Shown in pieces: positions 9,621 through 21,573 of a DNA stretch of 64,000 nucleotides (positions are counted from its first letter, which is position 1; each line of letters begins with the position of its first letter). The stretch lies in the NCBI GenBank assembly GCA_046318595.1, contig JBKCTV010000056.1, forward strand, positions 1-64,000, written 5' to 3'. A model generated the notes under the pieces. That model searched no databases, had not been told where the DNA came from, and saw nothing but the letters and a program-made list of their open reading frames with translations. A program made the translations under genes and the position numbers. The stretch is from DAITMV01 sp046318595 (GTDB lineage: Bacteria; Pseudomonadota; Gammaproteobacteria; Burkholderiales; Burkholderiaceae_B).

Positions 9621-9938
9621 CTCGGCTCCCGGCTCGGCCACCCCGTTTTTTTCAAGGGACTTGGCCAGAGCCGCCAACGCTTCCGTGGACAATTTACCCG
9701 ATTGGGCAATCAGTTCAGCCATTACATCGTCGTCGGCATAAAAATAGGGCGCCGGCATTTCCAGGACACGGGCGATTTCCTGCATCAGGGAAAAATCCGG
9801 GACACGCTTGCCGAGTTCGTAACGGTTCATGCGGGCGCTGGCCGACATGGCATCCAGGCCGGCCTCGAGACCAAGCTGTTCCTGAGAGAGGCCGGCGCGT
9901 AGCCGTGCCGCTTTCAATCGCTTGCCCAGAACAGACAT
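9606..9938 (-). CDS. XRE-family helix-turn-helix transcriptional regulator
   Basis: A 110-residue DNA-binding protein. The HTH_3 domain covers about residues 4-65 (LGKRLKAARLRAGLSQEQLG, then a recognition helix around SASARMNRYELGKRVPDF). The C-terminal part, about 70-105, is helical and may dimerise. The start at 9938 gives the normal family N terminus; the same frame is open to 10379, but that part is antisense to the next gene. It is convergent with the efflux operon and divergent from the exported protein gene at 10014. Whether it controls either is not shown. Confidence 0.85.
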   Translation of the reverse strand: MSVLGKRLKAARLRAGLSQEQLGLEAGLDAMSASARMNRYELGKRVPDFSLMQEIARVLEMPAPYFYADDDVMAELIAQSGKLSTEALAALAKSLEKNGVAEPGAERVLD

Positions 9939-10013
9939 AAATACCCCATTAACTATCAAGGGTTTATTTTCTGAGTTAACATTGCAAGACTTACTACCAT
10001 TTTGGCAGTGTGT

Positions 10014-10397
10014 ATGCGTATTTACGGCAACGTGAGTGTTTTTTTGAGTCTTTATGGCTTGGTCGGAGCACTGCTGCTCGGATGGAGCGGCAGTGCCGAT
10101 GCGACAGCACCGGTCCAGAACTGGGAATGGAGCGACCCGTTGACGGTGACGCCCACGGGCATGTGGTTCCAAATAGATCGCCAGTCTGTCATGTGCGTGC
10201 CGGTCCCCATGCAATCCATAAAAACCTCGGAAAAAATCGCGTTGGCCCGCGGCGGACAGGCCCATCGAACCTGGACGGCGCGAAATGCGCCGTCGATCGT
10301 CATCAAGCCGCGATACGGAAAGCTGACCATGGCATATGCGCGCCAAGCGGACTGTCAGTCCTGGCTGCGTTATATTCACGACCGGACACTGCCATGA
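10014..10397 (+). CDS. Hypothetical exported protein
   Basis: 127 residues of unknown function. The N terminus is a good Sec signal peptide (about residues 1-28, ending near SADA). The mature part has two cysteines (in VMCVPV and ADCQSW), which could form a disulfide in the periplasm. The ATG at 10014 was preferred to a TTG at 10002. It diverges from the XRE gene across about 75 bp of relatively AT-rich DNA that must hold both promoters. I do not recognise the family. Confidence 0.6.
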   Translation: MRIYGNVSVFLSLYGLVGALLLGWSGSADATAPVQNWEWSDPLTVTPTGMWFQIDRQSVMCVPVPMQSIKTSEKIALARGGQAHRTWTARNAPSIVIKPRYGKLTMAYARQADCQSWLRYIHDRTLP

Positions 10398-10415
10398 AAG
10401 CGACGCCAGGCATTC

Positions 10416-11198
10416 TTATACCGTCCAGTCGTAATCGATGATCAGCGGCGCATGATCGGAAAACTTGCGAGTTTTGTAGATTTCGGCGCGCTGCGCCGCG
10501 TGCGCCAGGGCAGGGCTGGCAATCTGGTAATCGATACGCCAGCCGACGTTTTTCGCATACGCCTGACCACGATTGCTCCACCAGGTATAGCATTCATCAG
10601 TCGTCTCGGGGTGCAAGGCGCGATAGACGTCGAGCCAGTTTTCGGGATGCAGCACCTCCGTCAGCCAGGCACGCTCCTCAGGCAGAAACCCGGAATTATT
10701 CTGATTACTCTTCCAGTTTTTCAGGTCCTGCTCGCGGTGCGCGATATTCCAATCGCCGCACAGCACGACAGCTTTACCGCCTTGCGCAAGCCGCGCCAAA
10801 TGCGGCGGAAAAACCTCTAAAAAACGAAACTTTGCCTGCTGGCGCTCGTCCGAACTGCTGCCAGATGGCAGATACAAACTGATGACGATGGTATGGTCGA
10901 ACTCTAATTCCAGATAGCGGCCTTCCGCATCGAACTCGGCCACGCCGAACCCCTTCTGCACCCGCAGCGGCGCATGCCGCGCATAAATGCCGACGCCGCT
11001 GTAGCCTTTCTTTTCGGCCGGGTGAAACCAACCCTGCAACTCACCCGGGCGTCGATGTACGTCGGTCAGATCGGTCTCCTGGGCTTTCAGCTCCTGCACA
11101 CAGACGATGTCCGCATCGATGCCAGCCAGCCATTCAAAAAACCCTTTCGTCGCGGCGGAGCGAATGCCGTTCAGGTTGGCGGAAACGATGCGGATCAT
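10416..11198 (-). CDS. xthA: Exodeoxyribonuclease III
   Basis: AP endonuclease and 3'-5' exonuclease of base-excision repair, acting on abasic sites and blocked 3' ends. The 260-residue product is a complete EEP-fold enzyme. Asn8 is in SANLNGIRSA, the metal-binding Glu36 in CVQELKAQE, and the catalytic GDWN block and the final SDHAPLIIDY motif with the active-site His are all present. The ATG at 11198 was chosen over the GTG at 11207. It is divergent from pyrE, a neighbour arrangement common in proteobacteria. Confidence 0.95.
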   Translation of the reverse strand: MIRIVSANLNGIRSAATKGFFEWLAGIDADIVCVQELKAQETDLTDVHRRPGELQGWFHPAEKKGYSGVGIYARHAPLRVQKGFGVAEFDAEGRYLELEFDHTIVISLYLPSGSSSDERQQAKFRFLEVFPPHLARLAQGGKAVVLCGDWNIAHREQDLKNWKSNQNNSGFLPEERAWLTEVLHPENWLDVYRALHPETTDECYTWWSNRGQAYAKNVGWRIDYQIASPALAHAAQRAEIYKTRKFSDHAPLIIDYDWTV

Positions 11199-11271
11199 GG
11201 CAGTCACGAATAAGAGAAGAAACCACGCGATAATACCGAATGATTGCTTAACTCTTCAAAACGGATACGGT

Positions 11272-11937
11272 ATGCAGCAACACGATTTTCTGGCTTTCGC
11301 GCTTGAACAGCGCGTGCTACGTTTCGGCGATTTTCAAACCAAGGCCGGGCGACAGTCACCGTATTTTTTCAATGCCGGGCTGTTCCATTCGGGCGCGGCG
11401 CTCGACCGGCTCGGCGGTTTTTACGCGCAAACCTTGCTGGCACAGTCGCAACGGCGTGGGCTGCATTTCGACATGCTGTTCGGCCCGGCATACAAAGGCA
11501 TCGCCTTGGCGGCAGCCACGGCCATGAAACTGGCCCAGACCGGACGCGATGTGCCGTATGCCTTCAACCGCAAGGAAGCCAAGACACATGGCGAAGGCGG
11601 TGTCCTGATCGGCGCACCGTTGCGGGGGCAGGTCGTGATCGTCGACGACGTCATCAGCGCAGGCACCTCAGTGGGCGCATCGGTCGAACTGATCCGCGCT
11701 GCGGGCGCGGCACCAGCGGCCGTGCTGATCGCGCTCGACCGCATGGAAAAAAGCGCACGCGACGGCATCACGGCCGAGCGCTCGGCCGTCCAGGACGTCG
11801 AAGACCGCTACGGCATACCGGTCTTCGCAATCGCCGATCTCCAGGGTTTGCTGACTTATCTGTCGAGCGCGCAGGCCGGTGATTTCTCCGAATGGCGCGG
11901 CAAGGTCGAGACGTATCGCCAGCGGTATGGGGTATAG
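11272..11937 (+). CDS. pyrE: Orotate phosphoribosyltransferase
   Basis: Fifth step of pyrimidine synthesis: orotate plus PRPP gives orotidine 5'-monophosphate. The 221-residue length is normal. The N-terminal block FGDFQTKAGRQSPYFFNAG and the PRPP-binding loop VVIVDDVISAGTSV (about residues 121-134) are diagnostic. The start at 11272 matches the family; the open frame continues upstream over the divergent xthA start and was trimmed. Confidence 0.95.
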   Translation: MQQHDFLAFALEQRVLRFGDFQTKAGRQSPYFFNAGLFHSGAALDRLGGFYAQTLLAQSQRRGLHFDMLFGPAYKGIALAAATAMKLAQTGRDVPYAFNRKEAKTHGEGGVLIGAPLRGQVVIVDDVISAGTSVGASVELIRAAGAAPAAVLIALDRMEKSARDGITAERSAVQDVEDRYGIPVFAIADLQGLLTYLSSAQAGDFSEWRGKVETYRQRYGV

Positions 11938-12005
11938 CGGTTCATAAAAATCCAATGTCTCTGGATACCTTCATCAATCGAACAGGTAATTTTTGCTAGA
12001 AAGGG

Positions 12006-12125
12006 ATGCGCACAATCGCATGCTTGGTGGACGTCATTTACGACAAAGGCATCAAACTGTGCGACATCGAGAAAATCGATAGCTGGCACACCGCGTGCTA
12101 TGTACCTCTCGCCAGTTCATTTTAA
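12006..12125 (+). CDS. Possible 39-residue small protein
   Basis: Small open frame in the pyrE-DUF2383 gap, starting MRTIACLVDVIYDKGIKLCD and ending SSF. AAAGGG lies directly before the ATG, which is too close for a good ribosome-binding site. It has three cysteines and a balanced composition. It could be a small protein, a leader peptide for the next gene (13 bp downstream) or chance. No family was recognised. Confidence 0.25.
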   Translation: MRTIACLVDVIYDKGIKLCDIEKIDSWHTACYVPLASSF

Positions 12126-12137
12126 ACGGAGAAAGTC

Positions 12138-12599
12138 ATGAGCAACGAACATATCGTATCGATTCTCAACGATTTGATTGCTGTCAGCAAAGACGGTTAT
12201 AAAGGTTTCCAGGCCTCGGCAAAAGACGTTAAAAATCAACACCTGAAACAGGTATTTTTGAACTATGCGACCAGTTGCGAGTCTGGTGCGCGTGAGCTGC
12301 AAGAACTCGTCCGTACGTTTGGCGGTGAGCCCGCAAATGACGGGACAACAATGGGCGCTCTGCACCGTGGCTGGGCGGATTTGAAATCGGCCGTTACCGG
12401 TAAAGACGATACCTCGATTCTCAACGAATGCGAGCGTGGCGAAGATGTTGCGAAAGCGGCTTACACCGAAGCACTGAAAAAGGATTTACCCGGGGAGATC
12501 AGAACGATCGTCGAGCGTCAGCTCGACGGCGTTAAACGAATCCATGGCCATGTAAAGTCACTACGCGACCAACACCACGAGATACAAGAATCTGTGTAA
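12138..12599 (+). CDS. DUF2383 / PA2169-family four-helix-bundle protein
   Basis: A 153-residue all-helical, ferritin-like protein. The opening VSILNDLIAVSKDGYKGF and the later CERGEDVAKAAYTEAL are typical of the PA2169 family (DUF2383), whose members are often stress- or stationary-phase-associated; the biochemical role is unknown. A good ribosome-binding site (GGAGAAAG, 12128-12135 region) precedes the ATG. It stands alone, with a terminator just downstream shared with the convergent kinase gene. Confidence 0.85.
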   Translation: MSNEHIVSILNDLIAVSKDGYKGFQASAKDVKNQHLKQVFLNYATSCESGARELQELVRTFGGEPANDGTTMGALHRGWADLKSAVTGKDDTSILNECERGEDVAKAAYTEALKKDLPGEIRTIVERQLDGVKRIHGHVKSLRDQHHEIQESV

Positions 12600-12614
12600 A
12601 AAGCTTGTTTGACT

Positions 12615-12640
12615 AAAAGTCTGCTTGGGCAGACTTTTTT
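12615..12640 (+). terminator. Rho-independent terminator of the DUF2383 gene
   Basis: Ten-bp stem AAAAGTCTGC (12615-12624) / GCAGACTTTT (12629-12638), loop TTGG, followed by more T. It overlaps the stop codon of the convergent kinase and, read from the other strand, also ends in TTTT, so it may work in both directions. Confidence 0.88.
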
Positions 12641-13919
12641 ACAGATGCGCCAGGGCTGCGATTCTTACGATTAGCTCTGAAGGAATGACCGGCTTGTTGA
12701 GGTGCATATGAAAGCCCGCCGCCAGCGAGCGAATCCGGTCCTCTTTTTGCGTAAACGCCGTGAGCGCGATAGCCGGTATTTGCCGAGAAAAGTCTTTTCC
12801 TTGTGTGTTTTCCCAATCTCTGATTTTTTTTAAAGTTTCATATCCATCCTCGCCCGGCATTGCAATGTCGCACACGATGACGTCGGGCAATTCTTCAGGG
12901 GTTTGTTTTGCGAGCTTGTTGCGCGCTTCGGCACCGGATTCCGCCAACGAAATGAGAGCGCCCGCCAAGGTCAACAAAGCAGCCAGCGCATTTCGCGCCT
13001 CTTTCTGGTCATCGACCAGCATCACATGCAGGCCCGACAATGAGGGGTAAGCGCCATGCAGCGTCTGACCCGTGTCGTTTAAGTTGATTGCCGGTATTTC
13101 GGCCGGGTAAAGCAGGGGAAAGCGTAAACTAAACGTCGACCCGGTGTCTTCTCCTCGACTAAAACCAGTCAATGTTCCACCTTGCAGTTCGGTCAATTGC
13201 TTGGCTAAAGTCAGACCCAGGCCAATGCCATCGTTACGACGCGTTTTGGAACTGTCCGCATGCTGGAAAGCATCGAAGAGATGATCGATGTGTTGCGGCA
13301 TGATGCCATGCCCATTGTCACGGATGACGATTTCGACATGTCCGTCCGCTGCACTCGCACAAAACCAAATAGAGCCGCCTTCCGGGGTGAATTTCAAGGC
13401 GTTCTGCAGAAGATTCCGTAAAATTTGCTGGAGACGAGACACATCTCCTTCAATCGTTTCGCGCTCAATCTCTATTTGTTTGAAGAGGGAGATTTGTTTG
13501 GCGCTGATGTCTGCAGCTGCGCTCTCGAGAACATAGTTGATGCAACGACGAAGAATAACCGGCTCTTTGACGATCTTCAGACTCTCTGTCAGTAGCTGGC
13601 TCGCGTCCAGCAAGTCTTCGATAAGCAGGACTTGTTGCTGAACGCCCACCTTGATACCCACCAAGGCGCGTTGCACCATGGGGTTATCGTCTTTCAATTG
13701 ACATTCCAGCACATGCGCCCAGCTTTGAATACCATTTAGCGGTGAGCGTAGTTCATGCGATACGATACTTAAAAATTGGTCACGCATCCGTGCGCTACTT
13801 TCCGCCGCCAAACGTGCTTCCTGCTCGACTCTGAGGCGCCCCTCGGGGCTATCCGTCGTAAAGGCATTCACGTTTTCTACGTTTTCATCAGGATGATTCA
13901 TAGTATTGACGACTTCCAT
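12639..13919 (-). CDS. Hybrid histidine kinase / response regulator without sensor domain
   Basis: A 426-residue cytoplasmic signalling protein. A short charged N terminus is followed by the HisKA dimerisation domain (SIVSHELRSPLNGI, His55), the ATPase domain with N box NLLQNALKF and G boxes DNGHGIM and GIGLGLTLAKQL, and a C-terminal receiver (VDDQ, phospho-acceptor Asp in VCDIAMPGEDGYE, Lys in NKPV). No membrane helix, PAS or GAF domain is visible, so the input signal is unknown; a partner protein may supply it. I chose the ATG at 13919 over a GTG at 13946 and another ATG at 13901. No cognate output regulator is adjacent. Confidence 0.9.
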   Translation of the reverse strand: MEVVNTMNHPDENVENVNAFTTDSPEGRLRVEQEARLAAESSARMRDQFLSIVSHELRSPLNGIQSWAHVLECQLKDDNPMVQRALVGIKVGVQQQVLLIEDLLDASQLLTESLKIVKEPVILRRCINYVLESAAADISAKQISLFKQIEIERETIEGDVSRLQQILRNLLQNALKFTPEGGSIWFCASAADGHVEIVIRDNGHGIMPQHIDHLFDAFQHADSSKTRRNDGIGLGLTLAKQLTELQGGTLTGFSRGEDTGSTFSLRFPLLYPAEIPAINLNDTGQTLHGAYPSLSGLHVMLVDDQKEARNALAALLTLAGALISLAESGAEARNKLAKQTPEELPDVIVCDIAMPGEDGYETLKKIRDWENTQGKDFSRQIPAIALTAFTQKEDRIRSLAAGFHMHLNKPVIPSELIVRIAALAHL

Positions 13920-13926
13920 AAAGTAC

Positions 13927-14163
13927 CTACAGAATATGGACTGCACATTCGCCCATAACGATCAAACGCGCCTGAATGATTAAATAATCGCCAGACGTGC
14001 GAGCTTCGAGGGAATCAACATTTAAGCGCATCGGTAATTGCAGCGTATTATAAAAACTGTTGAAATGTGGCAAAGCGTCATTCGACTGACGATTAATCGC
14101 AAGTTTTGCTTCACCCCGATTAGCGCTGATCGCTGAATTTTTTAGGGTAAGAATGAAAAGCAA
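13927..14163 (-). CDS. Unrecognised short frame, possibly a decayed gene
   Basis: A 78-codon frame ending 7 bp before the kinase ATG. The frame is open further upstream, through LVPGAWAYELLFILTLKN, but without an ATG start; its first usable codon is TTG. The composition looks coding (for example LQLPMRLNVDSLEARTSGDY). It may be the 3' part of a lost gene like its two neighbours upstream, or a short gene cotranscribed with the kinase. Function unknown. Confidence 0.3.
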   Translation of the reverse strand: MLFILTLKNSAISANRGEAKLAINRQSNDALPHFNSFYNTLQLPMRLNVDSLEARTSGDYLIIQARLIVMGECAVHIL

Positions 14164-14219
14164 TTCATATGCCCAGGCGCCAGGGACCAGTCGGATCGCA
14201 ACACACTGTAGTTTATCGT

Positions 14220-14522
14220 TCAGCCGAGCAGCGCGGGCTTTAATGCCGCATGCCAGAGCCCGCCTTTATCGGTAACACTTAAACCGGCATGGGCGGGGCT
14301 GGTCGACGGCAAACGTGCATACGATATCGCGGGAGAGAGAAACGCCCTCGGTAAAGTCTTGATGACATGCCGCCGATAAATATCTTCTGCTTTGGCTCCA
14401 TTGAAAAACACCTGGCGTATGAATGGATGATCGGCAAAAAATTCCGCAAACGGATTGGGCCGTATGCTCGCATCGACGATTGCGCTGTCCAGACTGCCAG
14501 GCCGTTCACAATACGCCAGCAC
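14220..14522 (-). pseudogene. DNA-deoxyinosine glycosylase fragment (C-terminal half)
   Basis: About 100 residues match the second half of the hypoxanthine/deoxyinosine-DNA glycosylases of the uracil-glycosylase superfamily: SCERPGSLDSAIV-like opening (here YCERPGSLDSAIV), FFNGAKAEDIYRRHV, and RLPSTSPAHA near the end. The family is about 160-170 residues long; here the N-terminal half with the catalytic loop is gone, and a TAG stop lies in frame just upstream of the GTG. The remnant would be inactive. Confidence 0.75.
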
Positions 14523-14709
14523 ATACTAAGTAAGGACAACGCGACGTCCTTAAGCGATGGTTGCCGGTTAAGGCCGAATAAAAAATTTCTTCTTCGATCA
14601 TGGTGTGGATTTCAAGTTGTTTCCGAATTTTATCGACTAGCGCTTTCAGCGGGGCAATGCCCTGTAAAAATGCTCTAAAATTCAGTTTGCCCATCCGAGT
14701 ACCGCCCAT
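14506..14709 (-). pseudogene. Hemerythrin (HHE) domain fragment
   Basis: A 67-codon frame carrying one recognisable hemerythrin-like helix, LVDKIRKQLEIHTMIEEEIF followed by YSAL, which in intact HHE proteins supplies iron-binding His and Glu residues (H-x3-E-E-x-x-F/Y). The rest of the four-helix bundle is absent, and the tail after it looks like random sequence. It adjoins the glycosylase fragment on the same strand, suggesting one decayed region. It starts 3 bp from the divergent metH start. Confidence 0.6.
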
Positions 14710-14712
14710 CCC

Positions 14713-18489
<3,777 letters not shown>

Positions 18490-18499
18490 GCGCTCGACC

Positions 18500-19351
18500 G
18501 TGACCACAGATCTCGTCAACGAATTCCAAACGAACGGCTTCGTGATTCTGAGACAGGTGCTCGACGGCGCCCTGTGCAGCGCGCTGCTCACCGCCGCGCG
18601 CGCCGAGCTACGCGCCGCGACAGGGCTGGTCGAGTACGAGGCAGAACTTGGCTATGCGGGCAGCCCGGCCTCGCTCGACGCAGAAGGCGGCAACACCATC
18701 CGCCGCCTGCGTGATGTGTACGCACGCCAGCCGGTTTTTCAGAAGTGGGCCGAGCACCCCCTGATTCTGGAAACCATGCGTCAGATTCTGGGCGCCCGGC
18801 TGATGCTGGTGCGCACCCATCATAATTGTCTGATGACCAAACACCCATGCTTTGGCTCATCGACCGAATGGCATCGCGATATCCGTTACTGGTCTTTCGA
18901 ACGCCATGAGCTGGTTTCGAGCTGGCTGGCTTTGGGCGAGGAAACGCCCGCCAACGGCGGGCTGCAGGTCTTACCGGGATCGCATCGCTGGGCGCTCGAC
19001 GCCGCCCATCTGGACGACCGGCAGTTTTTGAAGGTCGATGCCGCGCGCGCGCACGGCTTTGTCATCGAACCGCAGGCAGTTTGTCTACAACCCGGCGATG
19101 TCTTACTGTTTCATGCCAAAACGCTACACGCCGCCGGCAGGAACACCACCGACACGATCAAGTTTTCACTGGTGTACACCTACCGTAACCACGCGACTCA
19201 ACCCGTGCCAGGCAGCCGCTCGGCGCAAGGTGTCGATATCGCTTTGCCGGCCCGCAGCCCAAGCACACCAGCCAGCGCCGGCAACAGCACCAGCGCTCCC
19301 AGCATGTTGACGAAAAACATGAACGCCAGCAGCAAGCCCATATCAGCCTGA
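18500..19351 (+). CDS. Phytanoyl-CoA dioxygenase (PhyH) family protein
   Basis: Fe(II)/2-oxoglutarate-dependent oxygenase of unknown substrate, 283 residues from the GTG at 18500. That start lies 11 bp after metH, so the two are probably cotranscribed. The iron-binding triad is visible: His-x-Asp in TEWHRDIRYW and the distal His in LLFHAKTLHAAGRN. PANGGLQVLPGSHRW is the family's typical mid-domain block. The last about 50 residues are Ser/Pro/Ala-rich and run antisense into the convergent MMPL gene for 154 bp. They may be a stop-codon loss extension rather than a domain. Confidence 0.87.
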   Translation: MTTDLVNEFQTNGFVILRQVLDGALCSALLTAARAELRAATGLVEYEAELGYAGSPASLDAEGGNTIRRLRDVYARQPVFQKWAEHPLILETMRQILGARLMLVRTHHNCLMTKHPCFGSSTEWHRDIRYWSFERHELVSSWLALGEETPANGGLQVLPGSHRWALDAAHLDDRQFLKVDAARAHGFVIEPQAVCLQPGDVLLFHAKTLHAAGRNTTDTIKFSLVYTYRNHATQPVPGSRSAQGVDIALPARSPSTPASAGNSTSAPSMLTKNMNASSKPISA

Positions 19352-21573
19352 AACTTCAACGACGATCCCAGCCAGCTCCCCACCCCGAGCGTCATCGTGA
19401 GCGCTGTGAACAAAATTGCCGTGCCCCGGGCCTTGAGCGCCCCGCGATAGGCTTCCGGCAAGGTCGAACCCTGCGCCAAACCATGCCTCATGCGTTCGTA
19501 CAGATAAATCCCGTAGTCCACGCCCACCCCGACCCCCAGCGCCACCACCGGCAAGGTGGCGACTTTCAAGCCGATGTTCAAGCACGCCATGGCGGCATTG
19601 CAAAACACCGCAACCACGCCCAACGGCAGCACGATGCACAGCACCGCCCGCCAGGAACGAAACTCCAGCCAGCAGAGTAGGCTGATGGCCAAAAACAAAA
19701 TACCGAGCATGACGGTTTCGGCCGCCTCGACCGCCTCGTTGCTCGCGGCCATCACGCCGAGATTGCCGGCGGCGAGTAAAAACCGCACAGGTGTGTCGGG
19801 ATTCTGAGACTGGTAGTTTTTTACCGCCTGCACCAGACGCTTGAGCGTCGTACCTTGATGATCGGCAGCGAAAATCAATACCGGCAGCGCACTGCAATCG
19901 GCGTTCAACAAGCCCGAACCCGTGTCGACCGGAGCCACCGCCTGCGCCAGCACATCGCGGTTGCGCGACAGCGCACGCCAGCGGGGATTGTTCTCGTTCC
20001 AACCGGCATTGATGACTTTGGCGGCGTTCGCCAGCGACGCGGTGTCGCGCACGCCAGGAACGGTGCGCATGTATTGTTCGAAACGATCGATCGCATCCAT
20101 GACGTCGAAGCGCGTGCAGGCGTCGTCCACGCCGACAGCCTGAGCAATCACCGACAGCACATCGACACCGATCGAAAAACTGCCGGTGATCGCCGCCACG
20201 TCCCGGTTATAACGCGCCTCGGCTCGCAGCTCGGGAATGCCGACACCAAGATCGCCGGTTTGCAAGTGCCGTGCGACCACCGCAGCACCGCTCAGCACGA
20301 CGATCATACCGAAGAGCACGGCGTAGGCGGCGCGCGGCAGAGCCAGCCCACTCAACCAGCGCCAGAGGCGTGCGAGCGCATTCGCGACAAACGGCGGCGT
20401 GGTGCGCACTGACCCCACCCGCACCGGTATATAGGACAAACAAATCGGTAAAAACAACTTATTGGTGACGATCATCAGACTGACGCCGAGGCTCGCGGCA
20501 ATCGTCAAATCGCGCACGCTCTGAATCGGAATGATCAGCATCACCAGAAACCCCAGTGCATTCGCCAGTAAAGCCATCGCTCCGGGCGTGAACAGCTCCT
20601 GGAATGCACGGCGCGCCGCTGCCGAAGCGTCGGGCGTCGGCGTGTCCGCAAGGGCGCGGCGCCAGGCTTGGGTCATCTGTATGGCATGGCTGACGCCGAT
20701 CGAGAAGATCAGAAAAGGCACGAGGACCGACAGCGGGTCGATACGCAGATCCAACCACGCCATGCCGCCCAACAGCCATACGACGGGCAGCAAGGCTACC
20801 AGCAAAGTTAACGCCGTCAGTCGCCACGACCGGCAAAAACCATACAGCAGCAGCGTGGTGAGTGCAAACGCTATGCCGAAAAATTGCCCAACTTGTCCCG
20901 CTGCGTCGCGAATGTCGCCGACCGCCTTGGCGAACCCGATGATGTGGATGTCGAGCCCCTGCCGTTGAGACCGAGTACGAATCGCCTCGAGCTCTCTAGC
21001 CACTGCGGCATAGTCAATTTTGCGGTTGCTCAGGGGATCGACTTCCAGCAATTGCGCACTGACCAACGCACCCTTGAAATCGTTGGCGACGAGCCGTCCG
21101 ACCCGGCCGGACTTGATGACATTCGCACGCACGGCGGCCAGTTCCTGCGGCGAGCCGCGAAAGCCAGCCGGCACCACGCTGCCGCCGGTGAAACCGTTCT
21201 CCACCACTTCGATGAAACGGACATTGGGCGTAAATAAGGACGTCACGCTGGCACGGTCGATTCCAGGAACGAAATAAACCGCATCAGTAACGGTTTTGAG
21301 CGCTTGCAGAAATCCTGGCGTGAAAATATCCGCATCGGTGGTACGCAGGGCGACCAGCACGCGGTTCGCCCCACCAAACTCGTTTTCGTAATGGATGAAC
21401 GTCTGCATGTAAGGATGCGTCAAGGGCATCGACTTTTTGAAACTCGCATCGATTTTTAAATGCCGTGCCGCATGGCCCGTGAGCGCAGTCAAGACGATGA
21501 ACACAGCCAGTAAAGGCAGGCGCCAGCGAAAAAGCCACGCACTGAATGAGGCAACCCACGGCTGTCGGTTCAT
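19198..21573 (-). CDS. MMPL/RND-superfamily permease
   Basis: A 791-residue inner-membrane transporter of the predicted-exporter class (MMPL, with sterol-sensing-domain-like helices). It has an N-terminal helix (about 15-35), a large periplasmic loop, a five-helix block (about 235-410, including SIGVSHAIQMTQAWRRAL), a second loop with four cysteines, and a final block (about 625-780, with LGVGVGVDYGIYLYERM). It is the last gene of a four-gene operon with DUF1302, DUF1329 and YCF48-like genes, and its start overlaps the preceding stop (ATGA). Relatives move lipids or other hydrophobic molecules; the substrate here is unknown. Confidence 0.9.
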   Translation of the reverse strand: MNRQPWVASFSAWLFRWRLPLLAVFIVLTALTGHAARHLKIDASFKKSMPLTHPYMQTFIHYENEFGGANRVLVALRTTDADIFTPGFLQALKTVTDAVYFVPGIDRASVTSLFTPNVRFIEVVENGFTGGSVVPAGFRGSPQELAAVRANVIKSGRVGRLVANDFKGALVSAQLLEVDPLSNRKIDYAAVARELEAIRTRSQRQGLDIHIIGFAKAVGDIRDAAGQVGQFFGIAFALTTLLLYGFCRSWRLTALTLLVALLPVVWLLGGMAWLDLRIDPLSVLVPFLIFSIGVSHAIQMTQAWRRALADTPTPDASAAARRAFQELFTPGAMALLANALGFLVMLIIPIQSVRDLTIAASLGVSLMIVTNKLFLPICLSYIPVRVGSVRTTPPFVANALARLWRWLSGLALPRAAYAVLFGMIVVLSGAAVVARHLQTGDLGVGIPELRAEARYNRDVAAITGSFSIGVDVLSVIAQAVGVDDACTRFDVMDAIDRFEQYMRTVPGVRDTASLANAAKVINAGWNENNPRWRALSRNRDVLAQAVAPVDTGSGLLNADCSALPVLIFAADHQGTTLKRLVQAVKNYQSQNPDTPVRFLLAAGNLGVMAASNEAVEAAETVMLGILFLAISLLCWLEFRSWRAVLCIVLPLGVVAVFCNAAMACLNIGLKVATLPVVALGVGVGVDYGIYLYERMRHGLAQGSTLPEAYRGALKARGTAILFTALTMTLGVGSWLGSSLKFQADMGLLLAFMFFVNMLGALVLLPALAGVLGLRAGKAISTPCAERLPGTG

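Noticed and set aside
14523..14712. Cobalamin or SAM riboswitch for metH
   Set aside because: The interval is filled by a pseudogene fragment and shows no B12-box or SAM-box pattern.
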